Below are positions 52,778 through 61,989 of a stretch of DNA of 64,000 bases, piece by piece. Source of the stretch: Bacteroidota bacterium. GTDB taxonomy: Bacteria; Bacteroidota; Bacteroidia; Cytophagales; Cyclobacteriaceae. The position numbers and the translations under genes were made by a program. The notes beneath the pieces were generated by a model. It searched no databases, had not been told where the DNA came from, and saw nothing but the letters and a program-made list of their open reading frames with translations. The first letter of the stretch is position 1; every line of letters begins with the position of its first letter. The stretch is taken from positions 124,001-188,000 of the forward strand of contig JAFDZA010000002.1 in NCBI GenBank assembly GCA_018267135.1. The letters are read 5' to 3'.

Positions 52778-54055
52778 ATGGCACAAGCAGAATTGATCAT
52801 GCCCAAGATGGGCGAAAGCATAATGGAAGCCACTATCTTGAAGTGGTTAAAAAAACCGGGCGATAAAATTGAACAGGATGAAAGCGTGCTCGAAGTGGCC
52901 ACTGACAAGGTAGATACCGAAGTGCCTTCTACCTATGCCGGTGTGTTGAAAGAAATTCTGGCCAAGGAAGGAGAGGTGGTAAAAGTGGGGAAAGCCATTG
53001 CCATTATTGCCACCGAAGCGGAAACAGGAAATGAAGTACCTGCCTCTGAACCGATTTTAACTGAAACTAAAACCACGGTGGCCGAGCCTTCGCTACCGGT
53101 AACTACATCTAACGGGCACGCTGCCCACGACTATAAATCATCTACCCGTTTTTATTCTCCGTTGGTAAAAAATATTGCCAAAGAAGAAGGCATTGCCGTG
53201 GCTGAATTGGAGGCCATTGCCGGCACGGGTGCCGAAGGGCGGGTAACCAAAAAAGATATTTTGGGTTACGTTCAAAACCGTAAACTGGGAAAGAGCCTAA
53301 CGGTTGCTCCCGTTTCAGCGCCCTTAGTGCCTGCTTCGGTAAGTGCGGGCGATGAAATCATCCAGATGGACCGCATGCGCAAGATGATAGCCGAACGTAT
53401 GGTGGACAGCAAACGCATTTCTCCGCATGTTACCTCGTTTGTGGAAGCCGATGTTACCAGTATGGTGTATTGGAGAAACAAAGTGAAGAATGAATTTCAG
53501 AAACAAACAGGGGAGGTGCTTACGTTTACACCCATTTTTATAGAGGCTGTGGTGTTAGCCATTAAAGATTTTCCGATGATTAATGTGCAGGTAGATGGCG
53601 ACAAGATTATTAAGAAACGCGATATTAATATAGGGATGGCCGTGGCTTTGCCCAGCGGAAATTTAATTGTACCGGTTATTCGCAATGCCAACCAATACAG
53701 CATTGCCGGGCTTGCTAAAGCGGTGAATGATTTGGCCAAGCGCGCCCGCGAAAACAAACTTAAACCCGATGAACTGGCCGGAGGCACTTTTACCATTTCA
53801 AATGTAGGTTCGTTTGGCAATGTTATGGGTACACCTATTATTATGCAGCCACAAGTAGCCATTCTGGCGCTTGGGGCGGTGCAGAAAAAACCATCTGTTA
53901 TCGAAACACCCTATGGCGACTCCATTGCCATCCGTCATAAAATGTTCTTGTCGCATTCGTACGACCACCGCGTGGTAGATGGCGCACTGGGCGGAAGTTT
54001 TGTAAGGCGGGTAGCCGATTATTTAGAAAAATTTGAGATCAACCGCTCAATCTGA
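52778..54055 (+). CDS. 2-oxo acid dehydrogenase E2 acyltransferase
   Basis: A 425-residue lipoylated acyltransferase. Lipoyl domain at 1-80 with K44 in ATDKVD as the attachment site. A Pro/Thr-rich linker leads to an E3-binding domain near 125-165 (FYSPLVKNIAKEEGIAV to GRVTKKDIL), and the catalytic domain ends with H397 and D401 in SHSYDHRVVDGALGG. It passes the acyl group from E1 to CoA. From sequence alone it may belong to a branched-chain, pyruvate or 2-oxoglutarate complex; the VD in the lipoyl motif slightly favours branched-chain type. Its E1 and E3 partners are not here. Confidence 0.92.
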   Translation: MAQAELIMPKMGESIMEATILKWLKKPGDKIEQDESVLEVATDKVDTEVPSTYAGVLKEILAKEGEVVKVGKAIAIIATEAETGNEVPASEPILTETKTTVAEPSLPVTTSNGHAAHDYKSSTRFYSPLVKNIAKEEGIAVAELEAIAGTGAEGRVTKKDILGYVQNRKLGKSLTVAPVSAPLVPASVSAGDEIIQMDRMRKMIAERMVDSKRISPHVTSFVEADVTSMVYWRNKVKNEFQKQTGEVLTFTPIFIEAVVLAIKDFPMINVQVDGDKIIKKRDINIGMAVALPSGNLIVPVIRNANQYSIAGLAKAVNDLAKRARENKLKPDELAGGTFTISNVGSFGNVMGTPIIMQPQVAILALGAVQKKPSVIETPYGDSIAIRHKMFLSHSYDHRVVDGALGGSFVRRVADYLEKFEINRSI

Positions 54056-55422
54056 ACGGTTTGCGCTTCGGTGTAGGCGGTGGGCAACTCAATTCTGAAT
54101 TGAGTACGCCCGGGCACATCTGAGGAGTCTAGAAAAATATCGCCACCATTAAACCGTATAAAAAAGGAGGCCATGACCAAGCCCAAACCAGCTCCTTGCT
54201 CATGGTGGGTGCCTTCGGCTGGTGGCAGTTGGTGAGTAAATAGTTTTCGCTGAAGCTCAGCCGGAATGGATATCCCATGATTGACAATACAAATAATAAT
54301 TTTACCCGGTTCGCCCGTATTCTCAATGGTAATAGTGGTACCCGGGGTAGCAAACTTTACAGCATTCGAGATAACATTGCGAACGGCAATGCGCACCATT
54401 TCCTCATCGGCATAAAATTCTGATTCAACATCTATTGACAGGTTAAACCCAAGCGATTTTTCTGATGCGGTGGTTTTGAAAAGATGAACTATATTTTCCA
54501 GAAAAGGAACGAGCCTGACCGTTTTCTTTTCCGACACAAACCCATCCATTTGCGACCGCGACCAGCGCACTAACCCATACAGCAACCCGGTAACATTTTT
54601 CAACTCATCTCCGATTTGGGTTAGAAAATTTTTACGATCGGCATCGGCTAGCTTCCCCTTTGCTTGTAAGTGCACTAAGCTGGTGAGCGAGTTTAACGGG
54701 TCGGCAATATCGTGCGAGAGGATGGAGATAATCTTGTTCTTTTGCTGATTCAGATTCTCCACTAATTTTTTTTGCTCTGTCAGTTCGCTGAATTGTAAAA
54801 AACTTTTTCGTCTGCGATACTCCAATACGATGGCCACAATTACAAAATAAATAAACGACATCACCAGGTGCGGATACTGCGTGGAGTAAAACGCATCGTG
54901 GTGGATTGTTTTGGAAAAGACAATGAAAATGATAAACAAGGCTAAGTTCAATCTCAACACATATCGTAGGTTAAGCCCGCTAACAGCCGCTACTAAGATC
55001 CAAATGAGAAATAAAAGATTGGTAATATAATACCCCGGCATCCGGGCGAAGGAGGCTGTAACCATGGCCGCTCCAAAATTAATAAAGGCAATAGAAACGG
55101 TTCCCCAGGTAACAAACCGGGGGCTGGGCTGGCGCCTGAGAATAAAAAACATGAGCGCGGAAGCGTAACTTAGCACGACTAGGCGCGAGAGCAGAACAAT
55201 ACTGAAATCTACATCGCGAAAAAAATCAATAATCAGAAAGGTGCTCATCCCAAACAACGTAATGAATGTAACTAACCGCAGCGACAGCAAATTGGCCGGA
55301 AATACAAACTCATCGTATGCTTTTTCCTGCTCGGTGGGGAAACGCCAAATGAAAGAATATCGGGAAAAAAATTGCAAGTTTACAGGCTGAATTCTGGTGT
55401 TAAAATAATAAAATCCAATCAT
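54019..55422 (-). CDS. Membrane sensor histidine kinase
   Basis: Start assigned to the ATG at 55422 (467 residues); the frame is open upstream, but that part is antisense to the next gene. A TTG at 55377 is an alternative. About six membrane helices (residues ~40-200) precede a short coiled linker (TEQKKLVENLNQQKNKII). The H-box is SILSHDIADPLNSL, and the HATPase domain has N-box RNVISNAVKFA and G-box GAGLGLVMASFFIRFNGG. Its last 37 bases overlap the end of the E2 gene tail-to-tail. It is divergent from cystathionine gamma-synthase with only six bases between the starts. No regulator is adjacent, so it is an orphan kinase. Confidence 0.88.
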   Translation of the reverse strand: MIGFYYFNTRIQPVNLQFFSRYSFIWRFPTEQEKAYDEFVFPANLLSLRLVTFITLFGMSTFLIIDFFRDVDFSIVLLSRLVVLSYASALMFFILRRQPSPRFVTWGTVSIAFINFGAAMVTASFARMPGYYITNLLFLIWILVAAVSGLNLRYVLRLNLALFIIFIVFSKTIHHDAFYSTQYPHLVMSFIYFVIVAIVLEYRRRKSFLQFSELTEQKKLVENLNQQKNKIISILSHDIADPLNSLTSLVHLQAKGKLADADRKNFLTQIGDELKNVTGLLYGLVRWSRSQMDGFVSEKKTVRLVPFLENIVHLFKTTASEKSLGFNLSIDVESEFYADEEMVRIAVRNVISNAVKFATPGTTITIENTGEPGKIIICIVNHGISIPAELQRKLFTHQLPPAEGTHHEQGAGLGLVMASFFIRFNGGDIFLDSSDVPGRTQFRIELPTAYTEAQTVQIERLISNFSK

Positions 55423-55428
55423 TCCATT

Positions 55429-56574
55429 ATGCAATTCGGAACAAAAGCCATCCATGCCGGGGTAGAACCCGACCCCTCCACAGGCGCTATTATGACGCCC
55501 ATCTTCCAAACCTCTACCTATGTGCAATCTTCGCCCGCCCAACACAAGGGTTATGCCTATGCGCGGGGCGCTAACCCTACTCGCCATCAACTACAAAAGA
55601 GTATTGCCGCCTTAGAGAATGGAAAATTAGGGCTTTGCTTTTCATCCGGCATGGGTGCCACCGATGCCGTGCTGCGCTTGCTGAACCCGGGCGATGAGGT
55701 AATTACCAGCAATGATTTATATGGAGGCTCGTACCGGCTTTTTACCAAAGTGTATGAACGGATGGGTATCAAGTTTCACTTTATTGACTTAACCGAGGCA
55801 GGCAACGCAGAAAAATACGTCAATTCAAAAACAAAATTATTCTGGATTGAAACACCATCTAATCCGCTCATGCGCATCATTGATATAGCTGCGTGTGTAA
55901 AACTGGCGAAGGCCCATCAATGCAAAGTGGCAGTAGATAATACGTTTGCTTCACCCTATCTGCAAAACCCGTTAGATCTGGGGGCAGACTTGGTGATGCA
56001 CTCGGTAACTAAATATCTGGGAGGCCACAGCGATGTAATTATGGGAGCCCTGGTAACAAATGATGAAAAGCTGCATCAGGAGTTGGCGTTTATTGCCAAC
56101 TCGTGCGGGGCTGTGCCGGGGCCGCAAGATTCTTTTTTAGTATTGCGGGGCATAAAGACATTGCATTTGCGTATGGAGCGTCATTGCGCCAACGGAAAAA
56201 AAGTAGCTGAGTTTTTACGGAGCCATCCCAAGGTAGGCAAGGTATATTGGCCCGGTTTTACCGACCACCCCAACCATGCCATTGCCAAAAAACAAATGCG
56301 CGACTTTGGCGGCATGTTGTCGTTCACATTAAAAAATGATAGCGTGGATGTGGCCAAAGTTTTGATGGAAAATGTAGAGTTGTTTTCGCTGGCCGAATCG
56401 CTCGGTGGCGTAGAATCGTTGATCAACCATCCGGCCTCGATGACACACGCCAGCATACCCCGCGAGGAGCGCATAAAAAATGGCCTGAGCGATTCATTGA
56501 TCAGGCTTAGTGTGGGCGTAGAAGATGCCGAAGACCTGCTGACAGATTTAGAACAGGCTTTGGCTAAGGTTTAA
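55429..56574 (+). CDS. Cystathionine gamma-synthase-like PLP enzyme
   Basis: The ATG at 55429 gives 381 residues starting [20 protein letters not shown], the normal opening of the Cys/Met metabolism PLP family. The lysine that binds PLP is K195 in [12 protein letters not shown]. The phosphate-binding SSGMGAT and the C-terminal [18 protein letters not shown] are conserved. It makes cystathionine from an activated homoserine and cysteine, or performs the reverse beta/gamma elimination. Cystathionine lyase activity cannot be ruled out from sequence. Followed by tRNA-Asn. Confidence 0.92.
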   Translation: MQFGTKAIHAGVEPDPSTGAIMTPIFQTSTYVQSSPAQHKGYAYARGANPTRHQLQKSIAALENGKLGLCFSSGMGATDAVLRLLNPGDEVITSNDLYGGSYRLFTKVYERMGIKFHFIDLTEAGNAEKYVNSKTKLFWIETPSNPLMRIIDIAACVKLAKAHQCKVAVDNTFASPYLQNPLDLGADLVMHSVTKYLGGHSDVIMGALVTNDEKLHQELAFIANSCGAVPGPQDSFLVLRGIKTLHLRMERHCANGKKVAEFLRSHPKVGKVYWPGFTDHPNHAIAKKQMRDFGGMLSFTLKNDSVDVAKVLMENVELFSLAESLGGVESLINHPASMTHASIPREERIKNGLSDSLIRLSVGVEDAEDLLTDLEQALAKV

Positions 56575-56636
56575 AAGAATTTTTTTCGCCTCGGTTGGCT
56601 ATTATTTAGCAATCTGCTAATATTGCACTCCCAAAT

Positions 56637-56710
56637 TCTCCCTTAGCTCAGCTGGTTAGAGCATCTGACTGTTAATCAGAGGGTCCTTGGTTCAAGTCCA
56701 AGAGGGAGAG
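56637..56710 (+). tRNA. tRNA-Asn (GTT)
   Basis: A complete cloverleaf: seven-pair acceptor stem TCTCCCT/AGGGAGA, D stem GCTC/GAGC, anticodon stem TCTGA/TCAGA with loop CTGTTAA (anticodon GTT), T stem CTTGG/CCAAG with loop TTCAAGT, and discriminator G. CCA is not encoded. An intrinsic terminator follows within five bases. Confidence 0.97.
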
Positions 56711-56714
56711 CTTG

Positions 56715-56748
56715 AAAAACCCGGTTTTCGTAAGAAATCGGGTTTTTT
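56715..56748 (+). terminator. Intrinsic terminator of tRNA-Asn
   Basis: Stem AAAACCCG / CGGGTTTT with a run of six T directly after the tRNA. Confidence 0.85.
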
Positions 56749-56790
56749 ATTTGCCACACTTTAACCAGCAAATTGATAGATAGATAATAT

Positions 56791-56819
56791 AAAAGGCCAC
56801 CTTTTCAGGCAGCCTTTTT
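56791..56819 (-). terminator. Terminator of katG
   Basis: Stem AAAAGGC / GCCTTTT with flanking A- and T-runs, 12 bases beyond the katG stop in the direction of transcription. It can also act from the other side. Confidence 0.75.
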
Positions 56820-56830
56820 AAAAGATATGC

Positions 56831-59092
<2,262 letters not shown>

Positions 59093-59100
59093 TTATCTCT

Positions 59101-59138
59101 CAATACTACGGTTGGCTTTCTAATAAATCAAATTGATT
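59101..59138 (-). promoter_or_regulatory. katG promoter and possible operator
   Basis: On the minus strand TTTG (59129-59132), a 20-base spacer and TAGTATTG (59101-59108, one mismatch) form a Bacteroidota-type promoter about 42 bases before the katG start. The -33 element lies within an odd palindrome, AATCAA-A-TTGATT (59126-59138), which could bind a redox regulator. Confidence 0.45.
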
Positions 59139-59275
59139 ATTTTTATCATTACATAGTTATTGTCTATGCAGTGCTTAGCAAGCTATTCTTCCGATGAGCT
59201 ACGAGAAGCATGTAAGCATATTTTACAACCATTGGCTACTTGCTGGAGAGCCTCAGAAGGCTTTTTTTGCCAGTC

Positions 59276-59306
59276 TTTGTAAATATCCTTAAACCTTTTA
59301 CCTTTG
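59276..59306 (+). promoter_or_regulatory. Promoter of rpsT
   Basis: TTTG (59276-59279), a 19-base spacer and TACCTTTG (59299-59306): an exact fit to the Bacteroidota consensus. The ATG of rpsT is 22 bases after the box. Confidence 0.75.
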
Positions 59307-59328
59307 CACTCCTTTTATAATTACCTCT

Positions 59329-59583
59329 ATGGCAAACCATAAATCGGCTGAAAAAAGAGTACGAGCCAATGCGAAAAAACGCGAAAGAAACCGCTATCAG
59401 CATAAAACCACCCGTACTCATGTGAAGAAATTATTGAGTACCTCCAAAAAAGACGAAGCGCAGGCTTTGTTAAAGGAAGTAACTGCAATGCTGGACAAGC
59501 TTGCCAAAAAGAATGTGATCCACTGGAAAAAGGCAGCCAACCAAAAAAGCCGTTTGGCCAAACGTGTGAACGCCATGGCCTGA
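59329..59583 (+). CDS. rpsT: 30S ribosomal protein S20
   Basis: An 84-residue, strongly basic, helical protein starting MANHKSAEKRVRANAKKRER, the standard S20 opening, and ending with KKAANQKSRLAKRVN. It binds 16S rRNA early in assembly of the small subunit. It has a strong upstream promoter and an intrinsic terminator, so it is transcribed alone. Confidence 0.97.
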   Translation: MANHKSAEKRVRANAKKRERNRYQHKTTRTHVKKLLSTSKKDEAQALLKEVTAMLDKLAKKNVIHWKKAANQKSRLAKRVNAMA

Positions 59584-59605
59584 TGGGCCTAATTCATTTT
59601 ATTTT

Positions 59606-59639
59606 CCCTTTCCTGCTTTGGTGGGGAAGGGTTTTTTTT
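59606..59639 (+). terminator. Intrinsic terminator of rpsT
   Basis: Stem CCCTTTCC / GGGGAAGGG followed by eight T, 22 bases after the rpsT stop. Confidence 0.88.
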
Positions 59640-59647
59640 GAACCCGC

Positions 59648-60824
59648 TTGAAAACCGGCAGGATTTATTCCGCTCAGTTTTGGATATTGTGCTTAAGCAC
59701 ATTACTCTTCTTTGCCAGCTTTAACATGATTATACCCGAGTTGCCGGGGTTTCTTACTCATCTTGGCGGAGCTGATTACAAAGGTTTAATTATTTCACTA
59801 TTTACACTTACCGCTATGCTTTCGCGCCCTTTCAGCGGGAAGCTGGCCGACCGTTTGGGCAGAAAGACGGTAATTATTTTTGGTAGTATTGTGTGTTTGG
59901 TTTGTAGTTTGTTTTACCCGTGGCTTACCACACTCTTTGGTTTTTTTGCGCTTCGGTTAGTTCATGGCTTTTCTACCGGGTTTTCACCTACGGGGGTTGC
60001 CGCTTATGTTTCAGATGTAATTCCGGCTCACCGAAGGGGAGAGGCTATGGGGTTTATTGGTACGGCCGGTGCTTTGGGCAGTGCTTGCGGGCCTGCTATA
60101 GGTGGGTGGGTGGCTAATTTGCTTGGTTTAGATTGGATGTTTTACCTCTCATCATTTTTTGCGTTAATATCGGTGGTATTCGTACTAAATATAAAAGAAA
60201 CATTAGCAGAGCGGCATTCTGTTTCGTGGACTTTATTGAAAATCCATAAAAAAGATTTGTTCGAACCTCGTGTCTTGGCACCTTGTGTGGTAATGGTGTT
60301 GTCGGCTTTTGCGTATGGCGTAGTCTATACATTATTACCCGACTTTGGCGAACATGTTGGTATTCATAATAAAGGATTGTTGTTTTCATATCTCACGATA
60401 GCTTCTTTGCTTGTCAGGTTGCTGGCCGGAAAAGCATCTGATAGATATGGCCGGGTGCCGGTATTAATACTATCGGTGACACTGATAGTAGTGGCCATGC
60501 TGGTAACGGGGGTGGCAAATTCGGGTTGGCTACTCATAACCGGAGTATGTTTATATGGGTTGGCACAAGGAGCCACTTCGCCTACCTTGTTAGCTTGGGC
60601 AACTGACCTGAGTGGTGGACGAGCACCGTGGGCGTGGAATAGCTTCGCTCTATATTTCTATGGAAATGGGTATTGGTTTAGGGGCGATTATCTCGGGTTT
60701 ATGGTATGCCAATAAGCATGAAAATTTTATCTATTGCTTTGGGATAAGCGCGTTACTGGCCGCTTTCGCTGTAACATTTCTTTTTACAAAAAGAAATAAA
60801 TTGAGAATACGCTACGGTTTTTAG
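59648..60824 (+). pseudogene. MFS transporter, frameshifted near 60612
   Basis: Together two frames make a ~392-residue 12-helix major facilitator. The first frame (TTG start at 59648) has helix 1 (FWILCLSTLLFFASFNMIIP), the MFS loop motif GKLADRLGRKTVII and helices to about 10, then turns to nonsense after LLAWATDLS. The second frame (60612-60824) continues with VDEHRGRGIASLYISMEMGIG and the last helices. Removing one G near 60612-60615 would join them. Such proteins export drugs or sugars; the substrate is unknown. Either a real mutation or a sequencing error. The TTG start is preferred because the first ATG lies inside helix 1. Confidence 0.85.
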
Positions 60825-60902
60825 GAATGATTTTCCCATAAAGGGAGCGAACAGAAGCGAGGTGTACAAAAAAATCTAAAAAACAAGCCATAATTTTTTG
60901 GA

Positions 60903-61172
60903 ATGGGTTTGGCATGGCTCTTTAGCAACCAACTCATGATCAACCTCACCATTCATATTTCAGACAACCCACTCGATGAGTTTCAGGAAATGCAGCGCAG
61001 GGCCGACCGGGTAAGAGAAAATATAAAACAGCTTCAATCGCCTGCCAATTCGGCTCAGGTAAGTATCACCCTCTACTCCCGGCACGATATAAAATTCAGA
61101 GTGGAAACCGCAAACCGGGAATTAAAAAGAAAAATCCTGGATTCGCTCGATCCGCTCTTTTATAGTTCGTAG
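60903..61172 (+). CDS. Small hypothetical protein
   Basis: An 89-residue frame (ATG 60903; an ATG at 60936 would give 78 residues starting INLTIHISDNP). The core looks like a compact alpha/beta protein: a strand, a basic helix (DEFQEMQRRADRVRENIKQL), a strand with SITLYSRHDIKFRVE and a final helix (ANRELKRKILDSLDPLF). No family recognised. The shorter start is more likely because the first 11 residues are unlike the rest. Confidence 0.5.
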   Translation: MGLAWLFSNQLMINLTIHISDNPLDEFQEMQRRADRVRENIKQLQSPANSAQVSITLYSRHDIKFRVETANRELKRKILDSLDPLFYSS

Positions 61173-61247
61173 AGAATATATTTCATTTGTTGCGACAGAT
61201 AAAGTTCATCTCGTCAATTCCCTCTAACTTGACGAAAATTTGATACG

Positions 61248-61916
61248 ATGAAAACCTCATACGCATTGGTTTTGTTTTTTATAGTGGCAGCCATAGAAGT
61301 AACAATTCAGTTTTTTAATCTGCTTCCGTACGATGTGTTTATCAAGCCGTTGTTAGTGCCGCTGCTGGCGCTCTGGTATATTCGTCAGTCTTTTGCCAAA
61401 GAAAAAATTTTTCTGCTCGCCTTATTGGGTTGCTGGGTGGGCGATGTTTTTTTACTTTTTGCGGGTATTCGGGAGTTGTTTTTTATACTTGGGTTAGGTT
61501 CATTTTTAGGGGCACAGGTTCTATTCATTATAACCTACCAAAAGTTTTGTTGGTCAGGCGAAGGGCTGAACGGCCCGCAAAAAATAAGGGCTGCATTTCC
61601 GGTGCTGCTGGCCGCTACCGGTTTAGTAACGGTGTTGTACCCCAGCCTGGGCGCTCTGAAAATTCCGGTAATGGTGTATGCGCTGGTACTTGCCTGGATG
61701 GTCGTTCAATCTTTTTTTCGTTACGGACGAACCTCCTCGGCCAGTTTTTGGAGTATTTCTTTTGGCGCATTATTGTTTTTAGTATCCGACAGCCTATTGG
61801 CACTCAATAAATTTCATCAACCTGTTCCACTCGCTGGAGTTGGGATAATGACTACCTACCTGGCCGCTGTATTCTGGATAGTAAAGGGAGCCATCCGGCA
61901 CCAATCCGTATCCTGA
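61248..61916 (+). CDS. Lysoplasmalogenase-like YhhN family membrane protein
   Basis: A 222-residue protein with about seven or eight hydrophobic helices. It carries YhhN landmarks: KPLLVPLLALWYIRQ, LLGCWVGDVFLLFAG with its conserved Gly-Asp, and a C-terminal FGALLFLVSDSLLALNKFHQP with a second Ser-Asp. YhhN/TMEM86 proteins hydrolyse the vinyl ether of lysoplasmalogens. Bacterial substrates are uncertain. Confidence 0.87.
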   Translation: MKTSYALVLFFIVAAIEVTIQFFNLLPYDVFIKPLLVPLLALWYIRQSFAKEKIFLLALLGCWVGDVFLLFAGIRELFFILGLGSFLGAQVLFIITYQKFCWSGEGLNGPQKIRAAFPVLLAATGLVTVLYPSLGALKIPVMVYALVLAWMVVQSFFRYGRTSSASFWSISFGALLFLVSDSLLALNKFHQPVPLAGVGIMTTYLAAVFWIVKGAIRHQSVS

Positions 61917-61989
61917 TTTATCATTTTATTTTTTCTTATCAATTTGCCGATCTTTCAATTCAAAAAACCAGACTCACAAACCATAAAAT

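Noticed and set aside
55423..55590. N-terminal 56-residue extension of the histidine kinase frame
   Set aside because: This part is antisense to the start of cystathionine gamma-synthase and has no kinase-like character.
59246..59270. Small hairpin AGCC/GGCT followed by T-run upstream of rpsT
   Set aside because: The stem is only about five pairs and no plus-strand gene ends there; it was not called as a terminator.
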